A stretch of DNA of 64,000 nt from Calendula officinalis (GCA_963853835.1 OY970827.1:79377234-79441233), one strand, 5' to 3'. Counted from the first letter of the stretch, positions 33,210 to 46,027 are shown. Numbers and translations are program-made. The notes: a model not told the origin generated them from the letters alone.

Positions 33210-36200
33210 TCAAGAACGCACGTACAAAAGTAAAGCGACTATGGTCAACAAGCTCATAAAAATTCCACCTAAAAGAGCAGTATCAAGAACACCCCATTCA
33301 CCACCATCAACATCCCTTTTGGCAAGTTTCTGATCACCATTTTCTTCCATTTCCACCATAGCCGGTGAAGGTTTCCTCCTCAACAATAAACTAGGGGCAT
33401 TCTGGTCATTTTGGTATGAATCATTAGTTGTAGTTATATTGCAACCGTTGGATTCACAAGCATCAGATTCACAAGCACAAGGTTCTGGTTTATCTGATGA
33501 ACATGCACATGCATCATCTTCTTGGTTGGAGCATGTTAGTTGGATGTTTTTGTCGGTTTGACTTTTGACCTCATTAGTTTGACCAAGAATTACAATTATA
33601 TCCCCAAAAACAGACCATCGTCCAACTGAAGTTATTTTTATGATTGCTGATGACCCGAGTAAACTTTCGGGACCCACAACTAGAACTTGCACATATCCCT
33701 TTGTATGGCCAACCTAAAAGATTAAGAAATATAAACACAAAGATCCATCCTATGTATGGCAAAAATAAGGGATTTTGTGTGATAATTATTTATAACAAAA
33801 TTGTGTCAGTGGGAAAATGGGTTAGGGCAGGTTGTGTTTAACCCGTGACACTTCTTATCCAGAGTTTTAAATTATTACAAAGAGTAATTTACTAAAATGG
33901 CCTTGTAGTTTGCTCATAATTACGATTTTGGTCCTTAAAATACTTTTTTGGTGATATGGTCCCTAACGTTACTATTTCGTTTCAATCTTGGTCTCTCGTC
34001 CACTTAAAATGACTAGAATACCCTTTATCCATTATTATTATTATTATTTTTTCATTTTCTTTTTGTTTTAATGAAGAGTAAAGGGTATTTTAGTCATTTC
34101 AATTGGACGACTGATCAAGATTGAGGCGAAAATGGGTGAAGTTAGTTAGTTAGTTAGTTACCAGGTGAATTTGATCAGTTGCAATATCAGTAATCCAAAT
34201 TCTCTCAGTGTTGCCTTCCATGCCATTATAAGGTGTAAATGATTCAAAAACTGAAGTTAATTCACGACTTCGTTTCTTCACTACATTACTTGCCACCTTT
34301 TTCATCCTTGCAGCCGGGGTTCCTGTCACAAATATCATAATTCATAAAAACAAATTAAAAAAATAAATAATAGATCTATGATTGTTATTTGATAGATCCA
34401 AATGGAAAGGAATACCTGGTCTTGGGTAGAATTGAGAAATATGAACTTGAGAAAACTTGTAATCCTTTATCAGATTAACTGTTTCAGCAAAATCTTCATC
34501 TGTTTCACCTGCATACCCAAACAATCCACTTCAAATTTTGCTATGTTTCACATCAAATGGTCTCTAAAGCAAAAAAGCTTGTTAAGTTAGACTTTAGAGT
34601 GACAGTTGCTTTTACAAGTTTAAAAATTATGGACTATTCGTGCAATAAAAATTGCCAGGGCACGAAATTCATAATTTCATGCAAACCAGAAGGACGACTC
34701 GTGTAATTTACTCTATTTCTTAATATGTATGTATACACAGTAAATTGGTGAGAAGAATAAGACAAAAATGTTAAAAACTAACCGGGAAATCCACAAATAA
34801 TATCAGTTGCAATCTGCATCCCAGGAACCAGTTCAGTCAATGTATCTACTACCTTCCGGAACTCACCTACCGTATATTCTCGTTTCATTGCCTGCCAAAA
34901 ATTATATATTTAATAAGTAGAATATACAGTTTCATATATGTTACATTATTTCAACAATAATATAAATTGAATAAAATGACCTATGATATTTCATCTTATT
35001 GATAATTAAATATATGAATTTAAGTTTAGTTATATTTATGTTCATGAAGATTATGACTTACAGTTAAGATGTTATCACTCCCAGATTGAACAGGCACATG
35101 AAGAAATGAATAAACACACGGGTGGTTCAAGATTTGAGCAATCTCCTTCAAATGCTCCAAAATATAGGGAGGATTTGTCATCCCAATTCTAAGCATTGTG
35201 GTCCCGTTTGTTGGGAGTGCTGCAACTATTGCATTTAATAAAATTGGGAGATTTACTCCAATATCACGACCTGCAAATTTCATTCGTAAGTAAACGGGTC
35301 AAAAACGGGTCGAAACGGGTCAAAACAGGTTTAAAGAATCATAAACAAATGATACCATAAGCCCCGGTGTCTTCACTGCTCAACCAAATCTCTTTCACTC
35401 CATCATCCACTACACTTTTCACACGTCCCACCTGTATTTTTCACTCATTATGTTTAATAAATAATAATTATTATTAATTTATTATTAATGAGTTTTTGAT
35501 AATTCACTTTCTTACAAGGCTATCAACTGTATAGCTTCCTAGATGACCCCGAGCATGCTTTGTCTTGCAATAAGTGCAAGCCCCCAAACAACCAACATTT
35601 ATTGGAAGAATTTCAACAAACTTGTTCTTCCTTACCTGTTCACATTCACTCAAAATTAATAGAGTAAATTACACAAATGGTCCTTTAGGTTTGTACCATA
35701 TTACATATTTGGTCCTTTAGTTTCATAAATTACACTGGTAGTCCTTATTTCTTAAACTATTGTAACTAATTTAGTATAAAAGAATACCTTAGGCAGATCG
35801 AGTGCTGGAAGAGTTTTACGGGTCAATAATCTGACCTCATGACCTTTTAGGGTTTCTTCAACAACCTCAACAACCCGGTCAATCTGTTGAACTCCAACTA
35901 CACTCACACCTTCAAGTTCTTTTAGATCTCTGCTTCCTTGAGGAACACATCCTGCTACTACAAGGGGCTTTTTTGCACTTTTGCATTTTGAAATTAATGT
36001 GTCCATTGCTGATTGGCTGGGAGACTTTACTGTACAGCTGTATCACAATATCCAAGAAATCATCAACACAAGTTAATTTCCAAATTTTAACCATAAAAAA
36101 GCTAGAAGAGAGAAAGATAACTGACGTGTTAATGAGCCAAAGATCTGCTCCTTCTGCATTGTCACTGATGGAATAGCCAAATGCTGAAAGTTGTCCAGCC

Positions 36201-37255
36201 ATGTACTCACTATCACTCTGAAAACACAAACAAAAACCTTCAGATAAAGGCCAAAATATATTTTAGTACCCCTGAACTTGGCTGACTAGGTCTTCCACTA
36301 CCCTGAAATTGACAAAATGGTCGATTTAGTACCCTGACTCATTAATCTGATCGTTTTTCTTACTTGACTTACTTTTGTTGGAGCCTTTGACGAACTAAAA
36401 AGTATACGTTCATCTTGAAGACCAAATTAGTGAGTCAAGGTACTAAATCAACCACTTTATCAAGTTCAGGGTACTTGCATCTTTAATAATTCAGGGTAGT
36501 AGAGGACCTAAAGTTCAGAGTATTAAAATACATTTTGGCCTAAAATAAAACTTTGGTTTGAATAGATCAGAAATATGCATACACATACATATATTAAATC
36601 TACATATTACATATAGTTAGGCTCGAGTTCGGCTCAAAATTAATAATTATACTGACATTTTACATAAGGCTTAAAAAAGATTGATAAAAACTAAAGTGGA
36701 GCTCCATGTTTTCTATGTTTGGAGGTCGATAAATGCTTGACTCAAACCATTCGAGTTCGAGTTTAAGCTCGAAAAGGTCAAGTCAACCTTCACATTTTAC
36801 TTTCAAAGTGTAATATGGGTTCTAAACATTTTGTTAAATAAAATGATAATCCAAATCAATTTCGTTACAGACTTTAATGGTATTTCATTAATATTTCTGA
36901 AGGGAAGTGAGCAATTAGTAGAGGCTATAAAAGGAAAAGAAAGAAGATTAGTAAACCTGATTATGTGAACACCCAAATGTCTTGAGAAAAATGGTCTGTA
37001 AAATGAGTGAGAAAATAGAATTGAATATAATTTCTATCAACATATGTATATGAATATGAATATAGAGAGAGAAAATTGAACCTGAGTGCCAGGGATATGA
37101 TTGGTTGGGGAGTTTTGAAGCAAGGATGAAGGCTCTAATTTGTTGCTTTTCTTCTTCTTTTGAGGGTTTATTCCGACGGCGGTGGTAATGGGTAGTCGGA
37201 AACCAGGTGGAGCTGCGCCACCGCCGCCGACCAACAGATCCTCGATGTCTTCCAT
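33210..37255 (-). CDS. CDKAL1-like threonylcarbamoyladenosine tRNA methylthiotransferase
   Basis: Eleven exons (37255..37082, 36995..36957, 36217..36126, 36037..35788, 35635..35516, 35431..35356, 35270..35062, 34891..34783, 34508..34416, 34322..34162, 33713..33210) join in phase to 608 residues. The N-terminal methylthiotransferase domain carries the three cluster cysteines in LKTFGCSHNQ (Cys67), LINTCTV (Cys103) and VVAGCVPQG (Cys132). The radical-SAM CxxxCxxC is GCLGACTYCK (Cys201, 205, 208). A TRAM-like domain follows (GHTKGYVQVLVVG), then a Cys/Asp-rich linker and a C-terminal membrane anchor (LLGGIFMSLLTIVALLLYV). CDKAL1/MtaB enzymes convert t6A37 to ms2t6A37 in tRNA-Lys(UUU), and the tail anchor places the protein on the ER. 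The MEDIEDLL start is preferred over an in-frame ATG at 37351. Introns 3, 4, 8 and 10, among others, carry MITE debris. Confidence 0.95.
35662..35762. mobile_element. Half of a Mutator-like foldback MITE
   Basis: It begins gagtaaattacacaaatggt and runs through tggtagtccttatttctta, matching one arm of the element at 39338-39696. The opposite arm is absent. It lies in intron 4 of the CDKAL1-like gene (exons 4-5). Confidence 0.65.
36248..36541. mobile_element. MITE with AGGCCAAAATRTATTTTAGT termini
   Basis: The left end aggccaaaatatattttagt and the right end ttaaaatacattttggcct are inverted repeats. It occupies much of the intron between exons 2 and 3 of the CDKAL1-like gene. A second copy at 48778-49410 is interrupted by a hAT element. 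Confidence 0.7.
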
Positions 37256-38254
37256 ATCTCCGGCGACACGACTGTGACTGGAGAGAGAGAAAAGGAAGAT
37301 GCTTCTTCTGCAACGGAGCTGGGCTCGTATTTTAACTTGGATCAAGCCCAAAAATGCATTTTCACTAAAATCAAGTCATCCAAATTATAAAATTAATTAT
37401 TTTTTTTTACATTTAAATATTATTAATAATAACATATTTAAATATTAAATGTACAATTATTTCATTTTCGTATTTTAGTAAGTAAATATCATTTTCTTAT
37501 ATTATATTATCCAGATATATACTTTGGTTGATAAATAATTTAATAATCGACTTTGATAATCACCAATTTGCTAAATTGTAGATTCTATCTAACAATCGCT
37601 AAGTTTGATAAATTTACTAACATAAATAATGTGTGTATAATAAAACTTTTAAGATCAAACACATAACATGTACACTTGGTAGACTTAACAAATATCAAAT
37701 TTATTTCTTTATCAAATAACAAGTGTGGTATTTGGGAAATAACTCCTATTTGAGGGTTGTTACATTATCCCAATGGTAGAGAATTTCGTCCTGAAATTCA
37801 AGTCATGTTGTTTCTAGATTGAATTTCGGTAAACAAGTGCGGGTACTTGCGTTATATCTAGTCTTCCCGTTCTCAAAGTAAACCCAGGATCTCGTTTTGA
37901 ATCCCAACTAACTTTGACTAGTTTGACTTTACTCTTTTGGAGTTTCTGGATCCTCCAATGTGAGACTTCGATTGGTTGTTCGGTGGAGTGAAGTCGATCG
38001 TTAATGTAAATTTTGTCCATTAACATTATTAGTCTCCGTAAAATATAATTAAAGAATATTCGATGAGAGACAACATATGGAAAGTAAGTCATATGTTAAT
38101 TTTGGGGGTTTAAATTGGGGTATTACTAAACTCGGAGGGGGGCTTAGGAATCTTTGCTATTTTACAATTTACATTTTACACCACTGAACGAACGGATCCC
38201 TCTTCCATTTTTCCGGTCACTGTTGTGCCTGAAATCGTCGTCGAAGTAAAGATT
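37256..38254. other. Shared upstream region of the CDKAL1-like and HAM genes
   Basis: About 1 kb between divergent start codons. Much of it is a Ty3/gypsy relic (37754-38092) plus AT-rich sequence to its left that may be LTR. The promoters of both genes must lie in or around this material. Confidence 0.6.
37754..38092 (-). mobile_element. Ty3/gypsy retrotransposon remnant: polyprotein end, purine-rich tract and LTR start
   Basis: On the minus strand, about 37,820-38,040 encodes a degenerate integrase C-terminal region: YINDRLHSTEQPIEV, then KVKLVKVSWDSKRDPGFT. This corresponds to the family pattern of a short '(E)EPVEI' segment followed by a 'VKVRWNSKRGPEFTWE' strand. Downstream are GAATTTCAGGACGAAATTC and TGTAACAACCC (from 37764), the usual purine-rich stretch and TG start of a gypsy LTR. 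The piece is truncated and non-functional. Confidence 0.65.
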
Positions 38255-41077
38255 ATGCAGCCGCTCGAATTCGGAACTCGCGTTCTCTGCCGGTGGAGAG
38301 ACGGCAAACATCACCCCGTTAAGGTCATCGAACGCCGTAGACTTCACGCCGGTGGACCTAATGATTATGAGTACTATGTTCATTACACTGAATGTAAGAT
38401 AACAAATCTTTTCCTTTCTTCTTTTGCTAGTTATTTTCTGTGACCACTGATTTAAAATTGGATTATTACTTGAGTATAATTTCTCGACAATTTAGGTTTA
38501 CAAATTAGGGTTTTTTTAGGAATAATAACATAAATTCGATGATGAAACCAATGCTTTTGGCAAGAAATAATAATAAAAATGTACGGGATCAGTATTAAGT
38601 TCTCAACTATAGTCGGTATCTGTAAAATTAAAATGTACTCTTTGAATGATGGCTAAAAAAACTGCAATAAAGGATTTTACATTCTGAATTATCTACTCAA
38701 AATTGGTTGTTTTTTTAATTTTTTTTTTCTTTTTTTGATTTGTGACAAGATCTGTTTAATTATTGGTACAGTTAATAGAAGGCTTGATGAATGGGTTCGA
38801 CTTGAACAGCTTGACCTGGGTTCTGTAGAAAATGATGTAGATGAAAAAGTGGAAGATAAGGTGATAATATAATTCTTATTTATTGATTTATATGCTGTTT
38901 TTTAAAAGAAAATCTATCTGATTTACTTGTTTCAACATTTAGGTAACAGGTTTGAAAATGACACGTCATCAGAAACGTAAGATTGATGAGACTCATGTTG
39001 AGGTTTGTAATTTGGACTAACTTTGTTAAAGTTTTATAAGATGAGTTAAATTTTAGAATTTTGGTTTTTATAGGGGCATGAAGAGCTTGATGCTGCTAGT
39101 TTACGTGAACATGAAGAATTCACAAAAGTTAAAAATATAGCAACAATAGAACTTGGAAGATATGAGATTGAAACATGGTATTTCTCTCCATTTCCACCCG
39201 AATACAATGATTCCCTCAATCTCTACTTTTGTGAGTTTTGTCTCACTTTCATGAAACGCAAGGAACAACTTCAGAGACATATGGTGAGCTCCATATTTCC
39301 ATAATTTCTGACATTTAGATATTTTTTTATCTTTTTAGAGTAAATTACACAAATGGTCCTTTAGGTTTGTACCATATTACATATTTGGTCCTTTAGTTTC
39401 ATAAATTACACTGGTAGCCCTTATTTCTGAAACTATTGACACGTTTGCTCCTTTACCTAAACAAACGTGAACATTTCCCGTCAAGTGGGGGATAAATCTG
39501 CCCTTTTCCCTTTCCCTTCACCAATTTGAAACCCATAAAACCCGTTTGTTTGATGGGAAAAGTTAACATCTGTTTAGGTAAAGGACCAAACGTGTTAATA
39601 GTTTCAGAAATGAAGCCTACCAGTGTAATTTATGAAAATAAAGGTCCAAATATGTAACATGGTACAAACCTAAAGGACCATTTGTGTAATTTACTCATTT
39701 TTTTATATGATTTGATGCATTGGTAGAGAAAATGTGACCTGAAACATCCACCTGGTGACGAGATATATCGAAGTGGTACCCTGTCCATGTTTGAGGTAAG
39801 TTCTTAAGACCGACTATTTTAATATTTAATCAATTTTTTAATGTGGTTTTCTTATTTGATTTTGTAACAAACAGGTTGATGGGAAAAAGAACAAGGTTTA
39901 TGGGCAAAATCTTTGTTATCTGGCAAAATTGTTTCTTGATCACAAGACACTTTACTATGATGTTGACTTGTTTCTGTTTTATGTGTTGTGTGAGTGTGAT
40001 GATCGTGGCTGCCACATGGTTGGTTATTTCTCTAAGGTATTCAGTATTTCTTGATTTATTTTTAATTTTAAATTAATCTGAATTTCATAATTAATTGCAA
40101 AACTAATTCATCAAATCAAGCTTGGATAATTGATAATTAATTGTGGTTTAATTCCAGGAAAAGCATTCTGAGGAGTCGTATAATCTAGCTTGCATTCTAA
40201 CTCTTCCTCCGTATCAGAGGAAAGGTTATGGAAAATTCTTAATTGCTTTTTGTGAGTTCTCTTTCTTTCTTTTTTTTCTCTCAAATTTTTTAACTACTTT
40301 TTTGTTGATTATCATGCATTTACTCCTTTTTTTGTGGTATATTGTGATTTTGTTTTTGCTGCATTTTCTGACTTTCTGATGCAATTTCATGATGGGTTTT
40401 GTTGTTTCTTGCGTGTAATGTTGTAATTTATGATCTAAAAATATTTAAGAATTAGTAAGCCTTAATAAATTATAAACTTCACTATTCTTATCATTGTTTA
40501 TAAGTGTATTTATAAAACAAACAAAAATTACAAAAAATAAATAAAATACTCAATAAAAGGTAGTTCTGTCATTTTCAATATATACATTGAAATCCTTTGA
40601 TAGATTTTTGTTATTTGAGTATTTATGTTTGATTATTGACATGTGAATAGCGTATGAACTTTCAAAGAAAGAAGGAAAAGTTGGGACACCTGAAAGACCG
40701 CTTTCTGATCTGGGGTTGCTTAGCTACAGGGGATATTGGACCAGGGTTCTTTTAGACATTTTGAAAAAGCACAAAGGCAACATATCCATTAAGGTTTGTT
40801 AATATTAATTTAATTTAATTAGTTGTAATATTTATTAAACACTGTTTTTTTTTTTTTTTTTTTGAATTATTAGGAGCTTAGTGACATGACAGCAATCAGG
40901 GCAGAAGACATATTGGCAACTCTTCAGGCATTAGAATTGATACAGTACAGAAAAGGGCAGCATGTGATATGTGCAGATCCTAAGGTTTTGGACCGCCATC
41001 TGAAAGCTGCTGGTCGAGGTGGTTTGGAAGTTGATGTTAGCAAATTGATTTGGACTCCTTATAAAGAACAAGGTTAA
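38255..41077 (+). CDS. HAM1: MYST-family histone acetyltransferase (HAM1/HAM2-like)
   Basis: Nine exons (38255..38393, 38772..38860, 38943..39002, 39074..39283, 39727..39795, 39875..40036, 40158..40251, 40651..40793, 40874..41077) join in phase to 389 residues. The N-terminal Tudor-knot/chromo barrel reads GTRVLCRWRDGKHHPVKVIE and YEYYVHYTEFNRRLDEWV. The MYST zinc finger is CEFCLTFMKRKEQLQRHMRKC (one Cys2 pair, His and Cys). The catalytic core has NLACILTLPPYQRKGYGKFL, with the acetyl-CoA-binding QRKGYG and the conserved Cys, and the Glu-containing SYELSKKEGKVG. Plant HAM1/HAM2 are nuclear enzymes that acetylate histone H4 Lys5 and act in gametogenesis and flowering control. The start codon MQPLEFGT lacks the low-complexity extension of about 55 residues seen in Arabidopsis HAM proteins, and no in-frame ATG exists just upstream. 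HAM1 versus HAM2 cannot be decided. Confidence 0.95.
39338..39696. mobile_element. Mutator-like foldback MITE in HAM intron 4
   Basis: The two arms of about 130 bp start gagtaaattacacaaatggt and are inverted copies of each other (right end accatttgtgtaatttactc). Flanking 9-mers atcttttta (39329-39337) and attttttta (39697-39705) match at eight of nine bases, the duplication length typical of Mutator-like elements. The element makes up most of the 443-bp intron. Confidence 0.8.
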
Positions 41078-42083
41078 AAATCATATGAAAACAAACATCC
41101 TTAATTGCTTTTGTCTCGTGTATGTAAAGTTGGTTTACTCATCAGTTGTACTTTAATTGTATGCATGATTTTGTTTTCACTGTTGCTTAAGCAAATTAGG
41201 GTAGGATTGATAGTATATAACTTTTGATGACTTGTTGAACAATGGTTTTGTGACCTGAATCGTATAGTCCTTCAACTTAAAAAATTACACTGGTAATCCT
41301 TAATTCTAAAAAGTTTTGCATTAATGGTTCTTTTATCTAATGGGTGTTAAAATTTTCTATTAAGTTAGAATTTGGATCTCATAGATAAAAGCAAAAAATG
41401 CACCAACAATTTATAAAATGGGAGAAAATTAAAATTATTTACAGCAAGTGGTTGTATTTTTTGTTTTTCCTATGAGAATTAATTTCCATACCACACTTTT
41501 TGATGCATCCACCATGCTGTACAAATATTTTTGCAAACTGTACAAACGTATAAGATAATTATTGTGATATGTGGTGTAAAAAAAAACTTTTTTTCCTATG
41601 ATGATAATAGAGAGTCTCGGAAACATGATTTTGTCATTTTTTCTCTGATTATTTTTGTTCTTCAAAAAAAGGTAAATAGAAGGGGACACTCATACCCCTT
41701 AGTGGACCCATGAGTTTTGTGGAGTTAACCTCTTGTAATGTAAGAGAACTAAACAAGTGGTTTGTTGTGTTTGTTTTAATAGTTTTTGGTGAAAAATTAT
41801 GTCCATTGAAACGAATTTACAAAAGATTTAAAATGGGATTGCAGTACTTGGTGAAACTATTGAAAAATTATGAAACTATTGATTGGTGAAAAATTATGTC
41901 CATTGATTCTTAGTGAAACTATTGATTGGTTTAAATCTTAAGAAGAAAGTATTGATTGGAGTATATTTTAGATCAATAAATTATAGGGGGTGCTAGCAAA
42001 TTAATAATTGTACGTAACAACACATATCATATTTTATACAGGTCTGAAAATCTAATTTAGAAGATGAAAAATTGTATAATTTC
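41078..42083. other. Convergent 3' region, HAM and p24 genes
   Basis: About 1 kb. It holds a decayed relic of the foldback MITE family (about 41,265-41,350) and an imperfect local repeat of gaaaaattatgtccattga (about 41,789-41,940). No gene is visible. Confidence 0.55.
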
Positions 42084-44139
42084 CTATATAAGCTTCCTCT
42101 TGTGGAAAAAACGTTTCAAGTACCAAAGTTGCAAAAGTGCAGCCCCAATGCAAACGCCAAGAGACATGATGCTAAACCACGCCACCCGTGCATTTGTTTT
42201 TTCACTCACTCCCCTCATCTCTGCTTCCCTGTCGTACGTAGCCAAATATTATATTTTAATAATAATTCTTTTAAACACAAATAATAATAACTGAAATAGA
42301 TGACAGTTTACCTGTTCTTCAAATAGATCAAATTCTCATGGATGGCTTCCACAGCACCTTCAAGTTTTCTCAATTCAAATTCAACACCCTAAAGGGAATG
42401 CAACAAACTGTAATTAAGGGGTGTTTGGATTCGTGTTTTGAAGCTGATTATTGCAATAATTTATTTTTTAAATGAAAATAGTATTTTCCACAACTCGTTT
42501 TATCGCTGCTTTGGTCTGAGTATTTAACATCACATAACCATTTGGGCAAACTGTATACAAAGCCACAAAGGTACTCAAGTTTTCGAAATTTTCCATTTAA
42601 GGTACTAAACTTTTTGTCTGAAAGTATCAAAGTTGTTTTTTGCTACAAATATAAGGAACTTTCACCATTTTTAGAAAGTTTTTCAGTTATATTATGGTCT
42701 ACATAAAATCCTCATTTTGGTTATAAAAAAGACTTTAATATCTTTAAAATAAGTCCTCATATTGGTCACTAAGAAAAATTTAATACCCTTCATTGCAGTT
42801 TCTCCTTTATATAACTAAAAAAAATAATATATTTACCTCGATCTTTTCCTTCTTTGCAACAGACTCCCAATCTTTTGCAGCAATACCAATTCGCCAATCA
42901 AGACTAACTGAAAGACCACCACCACCACCTTGATGATTCCCGTCTACCCAAAAACAGGCCAAATAATTGCCTGATTCCGTGCTTGTGAATGCAAATTGAC
43001 CATGAGTCATGTTCTCTTTGTGGTGCAAAGTGTTTCCATACGGTGAGGTTACCTTTAACAAATCTTAAATATTTTAATTTAATATACAAAATACCATGAA
43101 AGTAACCGAATATACACACAACGCCAATAATTATCCGCAATTTTAACAGCTTTTTTTCACATAAGCAGGCAATATATTTCCCTAATCCGATATAAAGAAA
43201 AAATGTCGCGCTTTGTAAATCAAAATTTGTGGTATTCTTCTGAAATATCAAATAATAAGTAAATGAGGAATTGTGTTTGCCGAGTAATTAGATCACGATA
43301 CTATACTATGTGTTTTAAATAATTTAAATATGTTCGGAGGCCTTGTAGATCAAATTTGTAAGATTTAATGTTTAATCTCTTTAAGCAAGTAGTTTACAAA
43401 GATCCTTAACATAGGTTGGGTTTCATGGGAAATATTGCATTTGCGTTTAGGGGGTATATGAATGTAATTCATAAATTAGTTGATATTTAGAGAAAATTGC
43501 CAGAAAGAAGTAAGCTGAAAAGACCAAATTTGACAATGTGGGGTACATGAAAGTTTAACTTTTGACAAATATAGGAGTGAAAGTTCAATTTCGAGAAAAT
43601 TTAGGGACCGAAATTCGCGATGTTTGGTATATATCGAAAACTATCAAGTATAAAAAAAACCTCTATAATTTACCATAGCTCCCAACATCTATCAATCTTA
43701 TTATTTGAACCCTAAATAACTAGAAAAATCTAAACACTAAAAAGGGCTAATTATCAATTACGAACTTTCTAATAAACCTCCAAGCATCCCCTCCAACAGA
43801 TAAATCCACATCAACAAATACATACAATAAATAAATAAACAAAAATTAGTTAATTTTAATTTGTCTAATCGAACTCAAGCAAATCAAGATCTAATGATAT
43901 AAAGTAAGATCATATATGTGAAAGGAAATGACCTTAACAGAAATTGTGGTGGTTGGGTGAAGATGCGAGTCCTGTTGATGATTAATTAGCGAATAATCAG
44001 CAAGAACAACAACGTTGTTATGAATATCTTCAGAAACACATTTGGTTCCAGAAGCAGGTAAATCTAACCAGATACCTTGTGTTGTACTTGTCAAACACCA
44101 CCATATCAAAACCAAAACCCCCAAATTCGCAGCTGCCAT
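42084..44139 (-). CDS. p24 delta-type cargo receptor (emp24/gp25L/p24)
   Basis: Four exons, 44139..43933, 43052..42837, 42388..42312 and 42228..42084, join in phase to 214 residues, the usual p24 length. There is a signal peptide (MAAANLGVLVLIWWCLTSTT), then a GOLD domain with its two cysteines (GTKCVSEDI; GNYLACFWVD), a coiled-coil neck (FELRKLEGAVEAIHENLIYL), a transmembrane helix (WFSIMSLGVCIGAALLQLWY) and a short cytosolic tail, KRFFHKRKLI. The FF pair is the COPII-binding signal, and the basic residues at -3, -4 and -5 fit a dilysine-type COPI signal. p24 proteins cycle between ER and Golgi and load cargo such as GPI-anchored proteins. In plants nearly all subfamily members are delta type, which the tail supports. 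The GOLD domain has an insert, GNHQGGGGGLSVSLDW. Confidence 0.92.
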
Positions 44140-44528
44140 TAATAAACTTAATTACTTTTTGTACCTGAATCTCTAATTCTCTACCCCTCCCTCTGAGATT
44201 GCCCTTTGTTCTAGATATATGTCCGAAATTTACAACTACTGTAATTCCCTTTTCTCTCGGGAAAAATAAGGAAGTCATCTATTAGTTCAAAACAGGTAAA
44301 AGCATTTCAAAAGCTAACTTATTTGATTTCAACAAATGTATTTTGGAATGAAATTAATATATCATGTAACTATATTTTGTAGTGGTGACATTAATAGTGC
44401 TGGTGATAATTGTGATGGTGGATGGTGGTGCGTAATAATGGTGGGTGGCGGCGATAGCAATTGTGGTGGGTGGCGATGGTGAATAGTGCTGGTGGCGGTG
44501 GATGCCGGGGTGGTGGTCAATAGAATAA

Positions 44529-44797
44529 TACTTCATATGTCCCACAAAAAACTTCTCATTTCAATTTGGCACAAGTTTTAAGGTGATAGTTAGTGGTGGG
44601 GTCATTGGTAATAATTTTGATTAAAATATAAGATTGGTTTGTAGAGAAAAAGATAATTAGTGGATAGTTAGTGGTGATGTCTTTAGTAATAATAATATTT
44701 TATTATGTAGAGCCCATCAAATGTAAGAATTGAGAAGTTTTTTATGGGACAAAAATTTAGGGTGAAATAAAAAGTTTTTTATGGGACGGAGGGAGTA
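44529..44797. mobile_element. Stowaway-type MITE
   Basis: TA-CTTCATATGTCCCACAAAA at the left and TTTATGGGACGGAGGGAG-TA at the right. The left terminus has drifted from the CTCCCTCCGTCCC consensus, but the interior is the same as in the copies at 23641 and 55739. Confidence 0.75.
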
Positions 44798-45316
44798 TAA
44801 GTTTAGGTATTAATAAAGATAATAATAATGTATATACGTATCTATCTTACTAGCTCAGTTGGTTAGATACCCTTGCTAATAACATGAAGGTCACCTTTCA
44901 TTCTTTTTTATAAATACAAATATTTCTCAAGATAGCAAGTGAGTAGACAGAAAATTGAGTTTTTCCAGACTGAAAATGCTTTAAATATATTATATATAGT
45001 AAAGATTAAGATAATATAATTTCATTTTTCTTCATTTTAAAGTAATATATAGGCTTAATATGTATAGGCGATTTGGTCATTTGCTTTACTATTTTTTAAT
45101 ATTCTTTTGATCATTTGATAAATATTAAAAAAAAATTTAACCGTTAGTACACGCACTCACTAACTGTACATTAATATTTACTTAGAAAAGAGATTAAATC
45201 TGTAGATGATTTCACTTACCTTTACAACTAGTTAACTACTAGATGATTGCTTCCACATATATTATCCTTAGTTTATATTTTATTATTTTAAGCCTAAATA
45301 ATGTTGAACTAATAAT

Positions 45317-46027
45317 CAAGGTTGTAGAACTCGCTACTCGCTACCCGTTCGTTCGACGACCCTGTAGCGAGTACTCGGTTACTCGGTGAGTACTCGGCGA
45401 GTACTCGAATCGGGAATTTTTATATAAACTTAAAAATTATATATATAAATTGTATAACATAAACATAACTAGTTGAGAATTTCAAATACTAAACATAACA
45501 GCAACACTAAACGTTAAATAATTAACAATAAAACAATCAAACATACTTTGGGAGTATGAGTATGTAGCAGAAACAACTTATGTAAACGTGAACATCAATA
45601 GAACATGTCAGCAACAGAAACATAAATCGAACAACTTATGTAATCGAACAGAATTCAATGAAATACACCTTGTAAACGTATGAAGATTAGAGGAATCGCA
45701 AGTGGAAGATTAGAGGAATCAGGAATCGCAAGTGGGAGATTAGAGGAATCGCAAGCGTTCGAGTGAAAGAAACTGAATAGCGGCACACGTGCTTTAAAAA
45801 CTAATTTTAAAAAGACGTAAAAAAAAGACCATCCTTTTACTGGGTTGGACCGGGTTGGACCGAGTTGGGCCGAGTTGGAACGAGTTGGGCCGGTTTTTAC
45901 AACCTTTTTAGCGAGTAATCTCTTGACCGGGTAATAAGACCGAGTAGGACCTACCCGACCCAGTAGCCAACCGAGTAGCGGTTACCCGCCGAGTACTCGG
46001 CCGGGTAGACCGGGTTTTACAACACTG
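45317..46027. mobile_element. Non-autonomous hAT element with intact 8-bp duplication
   Basis: The target-site duplication CTAATAAT is perfect (45309-45316 and 46028-46035). The inverted termini are CAAGGTTGTAGAACTCGC at the left and, read inward on the other strand, CAGTGTTGTAAAACCCGG at the right. Subterminal sequence is full of gagtactcgg/accgagta motifs. No transposase frame is present. The middle has a short direct repeat of agattagaggaatcgcaagt. Confidence 0.85.

Noticed and set aside
37814..38092. 92-codon minus-strand frame as a separate gene
   Set aside because: Recognised as a degenerate gypsy integrase end, so annotated as a retrotransposon remnant.
44847..44900. Possible tRNA gene (tactagctcagttggttaga)
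   Set aside because: Only the A-box/D-arm part resembles a tRNA. No anticodon arm, T-arm or acceptor pairing follows, so it is at most a SINE fragment.
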